Below, piece by piece: positions 40,071 to 48,928 of a stretch of DNA of 64,000 bases (its first letter is position 1; each line of letters begins with the position of its first letter). The notes under the pieces are model-generated. The model was not told the DNA's origin. It ran no database searches and saw only the letters and a program-made list of their open reading frames with translations. The DNA is taken from contig NC_048536.1 of assembly GCF_902806685.2 (NCBI RefSeq), forward strand, positions 2,232,001 to 2,296,000, read 5' to 3'. The position numbers were made by a program, and so were the translations under genes. This DNA is from Maniola hyperantus. Lineage: Eukaryota > Arthropoda > Insecta > Lepidoptera > Nymphalidae.

Positions 40071-40495
40071 ATAAATTTATTACTTAGGAAGTTGTATATA
40101 TAACTGAATTAGCATATTATCGTGTCCTTAAAACATGTAGATAAATTTAAGAATATCAATTTATATCTAACGTTTGTTAACTACATTTTTATTACGAATA
40201 TTATCTTCAGATTGCGACTAATTGTTAAGAGAACCGATAACGGACGCTATATTCGACTTTGCTATGCCAATATCGTATAATTCACGATCAGCAATATAGA
40301 TAAAGAGCAATCAGAGTCGTCAAAGATTTTAGACTTTTTATGAAAACTCGAAAATCTGCTTTAGATAAGCAGATTTTTAAAACAGGAAGTTTTATTAACG
40401 AGATTTAGATATATGTTAAAGATAATATATTATGAGATGCTTTTGACTCTTTCATATGTAGTTGGGACCATAGGCACTGAGGTACCACTGTGTAG
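40071..40495. other. No gene recognised
   Basis: AT-rich sequence; no open frame or repeat partner seen. Confidence 0.4.
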
Positions 40496-40785
40496 GTAGG
40501 TATCATCATCATCATCATCAGCCTGTGTACTTCCACTGTTGGACATAGGCCTTCCCTAAAGAGCGCCACCACACCCAGTCCTCAGCCTTTCTCATCCAGC
40601 CACTTCCCGCCAGCCTCTTTATATCGTCGGTCCATCGTGCTGGAGGGCGTCTCACACACACACTAGGTCTCCACTCAAGGACTTTCCGGCTCCAACAGCC
40701 ATCGCCTCTACGACAGGCATGACCTGCCCACTGCCACTTCAGCTTGCTAATAGTTTGGGCTATGTCAGTGACCTTGGTAGGTATA
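40496..40785 (-). pseudogene. 5'-truncated LINE 3' end, CAT-repeat tail
   Basis: The ATCATCATCATCATC run at 40,502 is the (GAT)n tail on the minus strand. Reading leftwards from 40,785 the minus strand encodes recognisable fragments such as KLKWQWAGHACRRGDGCWSR and RWTDDIKRLAGSWMRKAED, the same C-terminal region as at 39,560 but with the WAGH motif intact. It also fits the usual insect LINE protein order (WAGH, then RWTDDI). The rest of the element is missing and the MITE at 40,782 sits at its truncated end. Confidence 0.85.
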
Positions 40786-40945
40786 AGTCCCGCAAATTGC
40801 TATTGCACTGGAACCATGTCTCATTAGCATCAAAATGACGTCATTTTGACGTCAGCCGATATAAAAACATCAGCTCGAAACTTCAGTCTAGTGCTGAAGT
40901 CACTAAAATGGGGGCCACGCGCATTATCAATTTGCGGGACTTATA
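40782..40945. mobile_element. MITE (TATAAGTCCCGCAAATTG TIR), copy 1
   Basis: TATAAGTCCCGCAAATTGCT at the left is mirrored by CAATTTGCGGGACTTATA at the right. The centre contains AAAATGACGTCATTTTGACG, a palindrome with CRE-like TGACGTCA, and CTTCAGTCTAGTGCTGA. A second copy is at 48,022-48,190. Length about 164 bp; no coding. Confidence 0.92.
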
Positions 40946-40997
40946 GTAGGTACTTAGGTAAACTGCAATTTTCATATCCTCCATACCATATACTTTT

Positions 40998-41235
40998 ACT
41001 ATTTTAATATCACAAATGCGAAAGTGTGTCTGTCTGTCTATCTGTCTGTCTGTCTACTAGCTTTTCACGCCCCACCTGTTTAACCGATTTTGATGAAATT
41101 TGGTAGGTACAGAGTTAAGTTACATCCTGGGAACGGACATACGCTACTTTTTATCCCGGAAAATCAAAGAGTTCCCACGTGATCTTTAAAGGCCCATTCG
41201 TTAAACCGATTTAGATGAAATTAGTTACATAAGAA
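40998..41235 (+). mobile_element. Short Helitron, 3'-truncated
   Basis: TATTTTAATATCACAAATGCGAAAGTGTG, GTCTGTCTATCTGTCTGTC, CCGATTTTGATGAAATTTGGTAGG, TACTTTTTATCCCGGAAAATCAAAGAG; a second AACCGATTTAGATGAAATTA block follows as in 18,813-19,121, and the CTAG end is missing. Confidence 0.8.
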
Positions 41236-41470
41236 CAAAATTAAATTTTACTAATGATTTTAAGCTTATTTCGTGGTTTAACGAGGCTTCGTGGTGCGGG
41301 AAGCGATTGAAATTCGCAAACACCAGAATTTCAATCGTGAGGATGGTTTTAAACTAGCAAGTACATATGTGGACTGCAGTGGTAGAATTATGCAAAACAA
41401 GCCAGCATCGTACGACATCAAAAGTTAATAGTGACGTTGTGAGTGTGTTTTGCCGGACACCTCGTGAAGT

Positions 41471-41850
41471 TTTTTTCTTTTTTTAATAGAGATAGCGAGC
41501 AAACGAGCACGCGGGTCACCTGATGTTAAGTGATTACCGCCGCCCATGAACATTTGCTGTCTCTCAGCACCAGAGGAACCGCCGATGCGTTGCCGGCCTT
41601 TTAGGAATTTGTTGGTCTGAATAACCCCACGTTGTAATCTAGTGGGAACACCGCCGATGGGAGTTGGTTCCACAGTTTGCACGTGCGTGGAAAGAAGGAT
41701 CTGGCGCAGCGGACGGTCGAAGTGCACCAGACACACAGGTGGTGAGGGTTCCAGTGAAAAGAACAAGAAAGAGGGTAGTTCGCTACTTCATCTCTCGTAG
41801 CACCGCAGTCCCGTCGTGGCCACGACTCGTGCAAATATATCCACAAATAA
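41471..41850 (-). pseudogene. 5'-truncated LINE with reverse-transcriptase C-terminus
   Basis: Minus-strand frame 41,846-41,601 encodes VWCTSTVRCARSFFPRTCKL then WNQLPSAVFPLDYNVGLF, collinear with 17,360-17,560. After GLF a small deletion shifts the frame; FLKGRQRIGGSSG continues in another frame. The 3' UTR (CACCTGATGTTAAGTGATTACC, CGAGCAAACGAGC in reverse) ends in an A/T run near 41,471. Inactive copy. Confidence 0.9.
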
Positions 41851-42261
41851 AAATGCCAAATTAATCGTGGTATGTACCTACCCGTTATCTACATTAAAAT
41901 TAAATTTTGTTCTCAGTGTCCCCTAATGATAATTTTCCTTTTTCGAATAGGCATCCAAATTCCAAACAGAACAATCTCCTTCGTGCCTTCTCCATAAACG
42001 TGACACTGGCGAAACACTCTGTGCCCAGCTGGCACACCTAAAAGCCAATAATTGGGAATTGAATTGAATTGAATAGGCATGTTGAAAAACTTATTGAACA
42101 CCGCGTAACAAATAGTTACAGCATCGTTACGATTGAAAACACACCGTAACTGCGATAAGGGCGATAAGAACACCTTATCAGTGGATGTGAAAATCGGAAA
42201 ATGCGCAAGCGTATGATTTATGGCAATAGAAAATACATAAGGTCGCCACTGATTATTTGTG
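41851..42261. other. No gene recognised
   Basis: A 143-codon minus-strand open frame (41,913-42,344) crosses here and ends in SINE C sequence; its N-terminal third is encoded by the SINE, so I do not treat it as a gene. AATTGAATTGAATTGAATAGG at 42,057 is a short ATTGA tandem. Confidence 0.45.
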
Positions 42262-42520
42262 TATTCATCATCATCATGATCAACCCATCGCCGGCTCACT
42301 ACAGAGCACGGGTCTCCTCTCAGAGTGAGAAGGGTTTTGGCCATAGTCTACCACGCTGGCCATGTACGGATTGGTAGACTTCACACACCTTTGAGAAGAT
42401 TACGGAGAACTCTCAGGCATGCAGGTTTCCTGACGATGTTTTCCTTCAAAAGTCAAAAGTCAAGTCAAATGATTTATTCAAAATAGGTAACACCGTTAAA
42501 GCAAGTGATATTTGTGAGTA
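42262..42520 (-). mobile_element. SINE family C with a short internal insertion
   Basis: Tail ATCATCATCATGATCAACCC, GGTCTCCTCTCAGAGTGAGAAGG, GGCCATAGTC, CACACACCTTTGAGAAG, GCATGCAGGTTTCCTGACGATGTTTTCCTTCA. The sequence then diverts (AAAGTCAAAAGTCAAGTCAAATGATTTATTCAAAATAGG) and resumes at ACCGTTAAAGCAAGTGATATTTG. The inserted ~45 bp resemble the 3' tip of the LINE at 56,716-56,945. Confidence 0.85.
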
Positions 42521-42629
42521 TAAGCTAGTTAAATTAATAATTAGAATCGACTTGCAATATCTCATACGGTCGAAAAAGTCATGCAACAATTTCACTCTAT
42601 ACGCTTTCCTAAACAAAATCTGATATAAT

Positions 42630-43325
42630 ATAATGACTAGATATTATTATATTATAACGCGAAAGTGTGTTTGTTTCTTGGTTTGTCCTTTAATCACGCC
42701 GCAACGGAACAAGCGGCGGCAACGGTTTGACATGATTTTTTTACATAGATAATAGATATATTTAAATTTGGAGAGAAGCATAGGAGGCTACTTTTTATCC
42801 ATTCTAAATAATATCTGTCCCGGCTTTACTCACGTGTGTAGTCGACGTTAGCCCGACTAGTTTCGAACCCATACGGGGTCCTTTTTCAAGGGAGTCCGTT
42901 CGCGCACGCGCCGCGGTTTTGACTGCGGGACGCACGTGCCGCTGCCCGTAGAGCCCGTTGTGAATGGAAATCACTCACGGTAGTTTAAATGCTAAAATAC
43001 TTTTTATCCCTAACAAGCTGACCCGGCGAACTTCGTACCGCCTACGCCTAATAGTCGATTCTTTAATTTTTTGAACACTTACAATTTTTAAATTTTGCTC
43101 TCCGTAAGAACCATCCTCGTATACCTACTTCAAGGAATATTATAAAAAAAGAATAAGGGAAATCGCTTCAGCTGTTCTTGAGATTTGCGATCAGCAACAC
43201 ATTTAGCGATTCATTTTTATATATAAAGTTTTTTTTTATGAATATCAGAAAATCAAAAAGTTATCACGGGATTTAAAAAATCTAAATCCACGCGGGCGAA
43301 GTCGTGGGCTCCAGATAGTATATAA
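42630..43325 (+). mobile_element. Short Helitron with two nested insertions
   Basis: Host parts: 42,637-42,800 (ATTATATTATAACGCGAAAGTG, GTTTGTCCTTTAATCACGCCG, GGCTACTTTTTATCC) and 43,244-43,325 (CAGAAAATCAAAAAGTTATC, ACGGGATTTAAAAAATCTAAATCCACGCGGGCGAAGTCGTGGGC). The first insertion is family G (42,801-42,997). The second, about 43,010-43,243, starts TAACAAGCTGACCCGGCGAACTTCGTACCGCC, another Helitron-like family. Confidence 0.8.
42801..42997 (-). mobile_element. Repeat family G with 12-bp target duplication
   Basis: Flanked by TACTTTTTATCC at 42,789-42,800 and 42,998-43,009. Minus strand: ACTACCGTGAGTGATTTCC, ATTCACAACGGGCTCTACGG, a GC-rich segment (CGCAGTCAAAACCGCGGCGC), ACTCCCTTGAAAAAGGACCC, GGGTTCGAAACTAGTCGGGC, GCCGGGACAGATATTATTTA. 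The long, variable-size duplication indicates target-primed reverse transcription rather than cut-and-paste transposition. Confidence 0.88.
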
Positions 43326-43696
43326 TAAACAACAGAATATATACGTACCAAAAAACGAAAAACATTCCGAAAAATCCAAAGCACAGAACACAATTTAATA
43401 ATGAAGTAAGTCCACAACACGACTGCTATTCGTACGCACCGACCGAATCTAGCATTGGAACTATACGCTTATCAGTTGCTAGCGATAAGGTTTAATCAGG
43501 CGCGATTTTTACGATTCAGCTCTTATCAATCGACACGCCGGATTACACACGATAACGATCAAGAACATTGCATACAACTGTTTATTGTAATATGTACGTA
43601 TATTATAAGTACTTACCTAAGGCTGCCTTTCCACCAATGGTATTCATGCTACTTTGCTAGGTGTGTCTTAATAAATAATAATAATAAATAAATAAT
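43326..43696. other. No gene recognised
   Basis: AT-rich sequence with an open frame of 78 codons at 43,455-43,691 and no motif. Confidence 0.4.
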
Positions 43697-43973
43697 GGTT
43701 TTTCGCAATTAGTAAACTAATACGACAAATTAGGCTTATGGCATTCAAATTGAGCCCAGTATCATCTTCACAGGCTTGAGTTTAAGAAATTAGCCAAAAT
43801 AATGACTAATTTGCGAGTAGCTCACGTTAAACTCATTATTTTGACTAATTTCTTAAACTGGACACTTTCAAGTAAAGATTTTTATATAAGCCTGTGAAGA
43901 TGATATTGCTAGGGGCGAAATTTGAATGCCATAAGCCTACTTTGTCGCATAAGTTTACAAATTGTGAAAAACC
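43697..43973. mobile_element. Foldback MITE (GGTTTTTCGCAATT TIR)
   Basis: Left arm GGTTTTTCGCAATTAGTAAA, AGGCTTATGGCATTCAAAT, ATCATCTTCACAGGCTT and AGTTTAAGAAATTAG.CAAAATAATGA are all mirrored on the right, ending GTTTACAAATTGTGAAAAACC. Arms exceed 100 bp with an inner CTAATTTGCGAGTAGCTCAC centre and a ~30 bp unpaired segment on the right. Only copy in the window. Confidence 0.92.
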
Positions 43974-44060
43974 AAATTAAATTTGAATTTCGCGGGCAGA
44001 CCCGTGTCTTGGGCCTTAACATGTCGCGAATGACAACTCAGCACTGAAAATCCTGGCACT

Positions 44061-44224
44061 TATAGTACGCGACAGGTGGAAATGGCAATTGGGGTATGAG
44101 GCGGGGGGACGCCCCGCACACTCGCACGTCACACGCGCTCGCCCGCACTGGGTTAGCGCAGAGACTGTACGGGTATGTGGGGCGTTACCTCCCCGATTGT
44201 CATCTTGACCTGTCGCGTACTATA
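44061..44224. mobile_element. MITE, complete (TAGTACGCGACAGG TIR)
   Basis: TATAGTACGCGACAGGTGGAAATGGCAATTGGGG at the left, CCCCGATTGTCATCTTGACC and TGTCGCGTACTATA at the right. GC-rich centre (GGCGGGGGGACGCCCCGCAC). 164 bp including TATA at both ends. Family members: 715-812, 17,255-17,282, 54,344-54,421, 63,679-63,784. Confidence 0.92.
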
Positions 44225-44628
44225 TTCGTACAAGAATTCAACAAAGCTAAGTTTTTACCCGACTGCGGCGAAGCCCAAAAGAGGGTTGTTTACATTTAAA
44301 AAAAATTATCAACATAGAGAATGTTTAACAAGTCCGCTTTAGACAGCAAAAAAAAACCGGCCAAGTGCGACTCGTACTCGCCCACTGCGGGTTCCGTACT
44401 ACAATCGTATTTTATCGACATTTTGTACGATAAATCAAAAACTATTACGTATAAAAATAAATAAAAATCTGTTTTAGAATATACAGGTAAAGCCCTTTTA
44501 TATGATACCCCACTTGATATAGCAATCTTACTTTAAATGTCAAAAATAGCAATATTTGTTCGAAACACATTTTAATTTTTTTCTTGTGATGTGACCACAA
44601 ATTCACGGTTTTCAGATTTTTTCCCTAA

Positions 44629-45421
44629 TCTACACTAATAATATTATAAAGAGGAAAACTTTGTTTGTTTGTTTGTTTGTTTGTTTGTTTGTTTGTTTGT
44701 TTGTTTGTTTGTTTGTACTGAATAGGCTCAAAAACTACTGGACCGATTTTAAAAATTCTTTCACCATTCGAAAGCTACATTATCCACGAGTAACATAGGC
44801 TATATTTTATTTTGGAAAAAAATAGGGTTCCGTAAGATATTTGGGTTTTTCGGACACAAGGTGTAAAAAATCAACCAGAAAAGTTACTTATTTTGCGTAC
44901 GCTGCCTAAACTATAAAAGATAGAACCATAAAATGTTCTAATTAATTGTAGATCTTATAAATATCTACAAAAAAGTCCGCGACACACTATACCCATCTAT
45001 GTCGAGTGAGGCACAGCAACCATTTTTTTATTTAAAAATCTTGATTTTTTTTTGGACTACATTTAAACGCGTTTATTTTACTCATGCTATTAATCCTTAT
45101 CAAAATAAATGATTTCATCACTAAGAACAGTTTATGGAGATAATATTTGGTCTTTGAATGATTAAAATTGGACGTTTGGTTTTGAAGTTATGGCGAAATT
45201 AAAATATTACGATTTCTGCTGCACGGCCCGTTGTATATTATTATATTATATAAAGAGGTAATGTCGTTAAGTTTGTTTGTAGGGGGTAATCTTTAGAACT
45301 ACTGAACCGATTTTAAAAATTCTTTCACCAGTAGAAAGCTACATTATTCCTGAGTGACATAGGCTATACGGGATCTTTAAAAACCTAAATCTACGCGGGC
45401 GAAGCCGCGGGGATCAGCTAG
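44629..45421 (+). mobile_element. Helitron, 793 bp, A|TC...CTAG|T with in-window empty site
   Basis: Begins TCTACACTAATATTATAAAG after A44628 and ends GCCGCGGGGATCAGCTAG before T45422. Removing it restores CCCTAA-TGTCTGATATAAG, matching the uninterrupted copy at about 24,606 (CCTTAAATGTCTGCTATAAG). No target duplication, as expected for Helitrons. Two heads are present: the block from ATTATATTATATAAAGAGG at about 45,240 repeats the first (ACTACTGAACCGATTTTAAA, TTCTTTCACCA.TAGAAAGC). The 3' hairpin is CGCGGGCGAAGCCGCGG. Non-autonomous. Confidence 0.95.
44662..44716 (+). repeat. (TTTG)n microsatellite inside the Helitron
   Basis: About 13-14 TTTG units. The related Helitron start at 45,262 has just two (GTTTGTTTG), so the run expanded here. 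Confidence 0.93.
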
Positions 45422-45804
45422 TGTCTGATATAAGCCCTACCTATCTGCCAAATTTCATGATTCTAGGTCAACGGGAAGTACCCTGTAGGTTTCTTGACAG
45501 ACCGACAGGCAGACAGACAACAAAGAGATCCTATAAGGGTTCCGTTTTTCACACCTGTTTTAAACACCACGCAGGTTTAGAAACGTGTCATACTAGTTGA
45601 AGCGAGGGTTGCAAGATGAGCTAAGAAATAAACACGGTTTCATAGCTTAGCTACCACTTACCACATAGCTAAATCGTACATCTCTGGTGGAAAGGCAGCC
45701 TAATATCGCTGTATCTCGATTCTCGACACCCAACTTCGTCACTGATTTTACGGGAGTGTATTTGCTTACAATATTTAGACATGATAAGCAGTGATATAAT
45801 AAAG

Positions 45805-45980
45805 GGGTGATAGCCTAGTGGTTCAGACATCGGCCAGTTTTTCGAGGGGTCAGCGGTTCTGTTTCGGGCATGCATCTCTAACTTTTCTGCGTTGCGATTA
45901 AAATGTCAGTTGCTTGAACGTGAAGGAAAACATCATAAGAGAACTGCATGCCTGAGAGTTCTCCATAATGAATGAGTATG
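45805..45980 (+). mobile_element. SINE family C, head and body
   Basis: GGGGTGATAGCCTAGTGGTTCAGACATCGG (box A), GGGTCAGCGGTTCTGTTTCGGGC in place of box B (degraded), GCATGCATCTCTAACTTTTCTGCG, GGAAAACATCATAAGAGAACTGCATGCCTGAGAGTTCTCC. Tail missing. Confidence 0.8.
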
Positions 45981-46864
45981 GATATATTGTTTGATTTTTT
46001 TTGTCGAAGACTATCGGTAAAGGGTGGTAATAGTAAATAGCCGCAGCCTTCTTCCACCATGCCAGATCAAAGTCAAAAATTATTTCTCCAACTGGGAATC
46101 GAATCGGAAAGGCCTTGACGCACACTACTGGGATAATTCGTCAAAAAAAAACTGCTCCATTTCCAAAAACGGTCTAGTAAACCTCATAGTGTTTTTAAAT
46201 ACATATACCTACCTAGAGTTGAATTTTCAAAAATCCTTTCTTAGCGGATGCCTAGTGCCTAGATAGCTATCTGCATGCCAAATTTCAGCCTGATCCGTGC
46301 AGTAGTTTGAGCTGTGCGTTGATAGATCAGTCAGTCACATTTTCCTTTTATAATATTTATATTTAGATTTTTAAAATTACTGTAAGTGTGTCACACATAC
46401 AGACAGACAGACTGGGCGAAACTATAAGAGTTCCTACTTCCTTCATTTACTACAGAACCCACACAGATACATTTTCTTGGACATTGAATTCTCCTGTTTA
46501 TTGTAATATCTTTTTATCTGAACACACAACTCGATTACTGATTTTACAGAAGTAATATTTATTTAGACGCGATAACCGGTCGATATTTTATCTTTGAGAT
46601 ATCAGTATGATATAACAAATATAATATTATCATTTAATTGAAAGTATTCGTATAGAGCTACGTTTAGAATGTTATAAAATTATTAAAAAAATATAAAACA
46701 GAAAATGGAAACTATACAGTGGAAATGAAAATTTCATAATAAAAGTACCTCAATAATTTGACATTAGCGCGTGGACACGTGATTTTTCTACGATACAAAT
46801 ACATACTGATTTTTTATTACAAACTCAACGAAAAAATTGGAATAAATAAATTGTGAAATACTTG
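45981..46864. other. No gene recognised; Helitron fragment included
   Basis: 46,205-46,375 is a minus-strand fragment of the 216-bp Helitron family (TTTTCAAAAATCCTTTCTTAGCGG, GCATGCCAAATTTCAGCC, TAGTTTGAGCTGTGCGTTGATAGATCAG). The rest is AT-rich with an 80-codon frame at 46,024-46,266 and no motif. Confidence 0.5.
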
Positions 46865-47435
46865 GTCTTGGGGTACCACCCAGGCAACCTCCCAGTGTGC
46901 TGCTGGTCCTTTTTGGATGCGTCCGAGAGCAATTCGGGCCGGTGCACCCCGGTAACATGAATAATAATCTCTCTTTAGGGATATTGTTGGCTATGGCTAG
47001 TGACCTGGCATGACAGGGGGGGAGGTTTCACCGTGTGTCCCTCTGACTAGCAGAGGGCACAGAGGATGGAGCGAAGGATGGGGTTCCGGGAGCTCCGGGC
47101 GGTAGATATCTGCAGTCTTCGCCCGTTGGGTCCCAGGGTCGGGAGGCGCACTTTATTGGTGGGCCTCGGACGTGCGGTGGCAAGACCTAGCGAATGGGTC
47201 CCCGGTGGAGGGTTTGCCTCGGCAGACGTCGCTGGCTGGGTCGCGGTTGATTGCTTCGGTGTTCCCGTGACCCAGTCGCCAGGCGACGCGCAGGAGCGCC
47301 GCTGTGTTTCAGTGGGTATTCCGGTCGCCTCTCAGCCAGCGAGTCCCATATACCTACCCTCCCTCCAGTTAACTGACTGGCTGCATTCCAGGGGTGGAGG
47401 AATGTGTAAATGCATTTCCTAGCGATAAAAAAAAA
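46865..47435 (+). mobile_element. GC-rich 3' region of a non-LTR retrotransposon
   Basis: Abruptly GC-rich, ending in a 9-base A run at 47,427-47,435. Its last third (GGTCGCGGTTGATTGCTTCG, GTGTTCCCGTGACCCAGTCG, CCAGGCGACGCGCAGGAGCG) recurs on the minus strand at 62,962-63,190, where it also ends in an A run after AAACGCATTTCCCAGCG. A shared 3' end with poly(A) and different 5' extents is the LINE signature. The 118-codon frame at 47,066-47,422 probably lies in the 3' UTR. Confidence 0.8.
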
Positions 47436-47853
47436 GGTAAATAGAATTTGTCAGACCAAGATGGTCCCACACTTTTGACTTATTAGGATTGGATCTAAAG
47501 CCAAAATAAAGGTCTAAATATTACTTACCTACTTACTATCTTTTAAACATATTTTTGTATATAAGTCACAATATTATTTACCTAGTCTCTTTTTAGCATA
47601 GAAAAATCGCGTATATATTCGCCAACACTGCGAACCTTTTAGATAAGCGTGATTATAGACCCCAGTGCGCGAAGTTATCTACACGGACAAAAGAATGTTC
47701 GACGATTACACAAACATAATGTCGCCCGATCGAGTCCAATCTATCCGCGGACAGGTGACGTCACGATACATTGAGAAAAAACCCGCGCCAATATTTTTGT
47801 TATTATGGTAATATTTTAGTGGTATATTTTATTTTGAGCCGTGATATAAGATT
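47436..47853. other. No gene recognised
   Basis: AT-rich flank of the LINE; GAAAAATCGCGTATATATTCGC and CCGATCGAGTCCAATCTATCCGCGG are the only GC-richer pieces. Confidence 0.4.
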
Positions 47854-48015
47854 CTAGCTGATCCCCGCGGCTTCGCCCGCGTGTATATAATATAGCCTAT
47901 GTCACTCAGTAATAATGTAGCTTTCGATTGGTGAAAGAATTTTCAAAATCGGTTCAGTAGTTCCAAAGATTACCCCCTACAGACAAACTTAACGACATTA
48001 CCTCTTTATAATATC
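47854..48015 (-). mobile_element. Helitron of the 44,629 family, short form
   Basis: CTAGCTGATCCCCGCGGCTTCGCCCGCG is the minus-strand 3' end; ATAGCCTATGTCACTCAG, GTAGCTTTCGATTGGTGAAAGAATTTTCAAAATCGGTTCAG, ACAAACTTAACGACATTACCTCTTTATAATAT complete the element. It equals the second unit of the two-headed 44,629 copy. Confidence 0.88.
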
Positions 48016-48021
48016 AGCATA

Positions 48022-48190
48022 AATAAGTCCCGCAAATTGCTATTTCGCTGAAACCATGTCTCATTAACATCGAAATGACGTCATTTTGACGTCAGCCGAA
48101 AGAAAAATATACCACCAGCTTGAAACTTCAGTCTAGTGCTGACGTCACTAAAATGGTGTCCACGCGCATTAGCAATTTGCGGGGCGTATA
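48022..48190. mobile_element. MITE (TATAAGTCCCGCAAATTG TIR), copy 2
   Basis: AATAAGTCCCGCAAATTGCT ... GCAATTTGCGGGGCGTATA, with the same GAAATGACGTCATTTTGACG palindrome as copy 1. It is followed at once by the tRNA-like head of a SINE C (GTATAGCCGTCCGCC). Confidence 0.9.
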
Positions 48191-48238
48191 GCCGTCCGCC
48201 TCCTATTCGGGATGTCGGCGGTTCGATCCCGCCTTAAA
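48188..48238 (+). mobile_element. SINE family C head fragment
   Basis: GCCGTCCGCCTCCTATTCGGGATGTCGGCGGTTCGATCCCGCC includes box B GGTTCGATCCC; the body is replaced by AT-rich sequence. Confidence 0.7.
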
Positions 48239-48928
48239 CAAATAAAGCCGTAGACTAATACAACAAGAATAAGATTACATAAAGTATAGATTTTTTTTAT
48301 TTTTTATTTTTTTTATTATCCAATCAACTACAAATCTTAAACAAGAAACACTGAAAAAACCACAGAGGTTTGTCCTCAGTGCCTATAGCTGCAACGATTA
48401 GGTGCCTATTAACTAATTACTTAAAGAATTAATCTACAGTAGGTATTGAACGCGAAGAATCAAGTAAGTATGTAACACAATATAATCGTGAGTAGGTTTA
48501 TTAGGTGGCTAATCCTTAGCACTAATATAAATAATTATATAATCTACATAGACACAAAAGACTCAGCCATCTAACTTTGCTAAAAAATATTCTTTTAATT
48601 TATACTTAATGTTTTTAATATCTATTTTTTTAATCAGCGTTGGAGGTAGTTCATTTATGAATCGCGGAACCAAGTACGCGGTGGTTCGCTCGCCGTAAGT
48701 ATTGTTGTTGTATAGATAGATATACAGTAAATAATGTCTGTATCACACTTTTAAACATGAAGAAACAAGTATAAAAAATCAGTCTTGTTGGCTGAAGAAT
48801 AATTGGATAATATAATGTGCTGAGATTCTTTAGATATGGGAAAAGTTCTCCAGTGTCACAAGTTAGAAAATCATAACACCGAGCACAATTTAAAAATCGA
48901 ACACACAAGCTCAACGTAATATGACGTA
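48239..48928. other. AT-rich sequence with LINE-like tail; no gene assigned
   Basis: TTTTTTTTATTATCCAATCAACTACAAATCTT around 48,300 looks like a reversed A-rich tail. A 100-codon minus-strand frame at 48,651-48,953 has no recognisable motif. Nothing further supportable. Confidence 0.4.

Larger units (their letters stand above)
44349..45552 (+). mobile_element. Repeat family D split by a Helitron insertion
   Basis: 5' half 44,349-44,628: AAAACCGGCCAAGTGCGACTCGTACTCGC, ATTTTGTACGATAAATCAAAAACTATTACG, GCCCTTTTATATGATACCCC, GATGTGACCACAAATTCACGG. 3' half 45,422-45,552: TGTCTGATATAAGCCCTACC, TTTCATGATTCTAGGTCAACGGG, GACAGACCGACAGGCAGACAG, AAGGGTTCCGTTTTTC. The two halves join seamlessly across the Helitron. 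Confidence 0.92.

Noticed and set aside
41913..42344. 143-codon minus-strand open frame as a gene
   Set aside because: The N-terminal part is encoded by a SINE C copy and no domain is seen.
47066..47422. 118-codon open frame as a protein
   Set aside because: It lies in the GC-rich LINE 3' region; the second copy at 63 kb reads in a comparable frame only in part and ends in poly(A), consistent with UTR.
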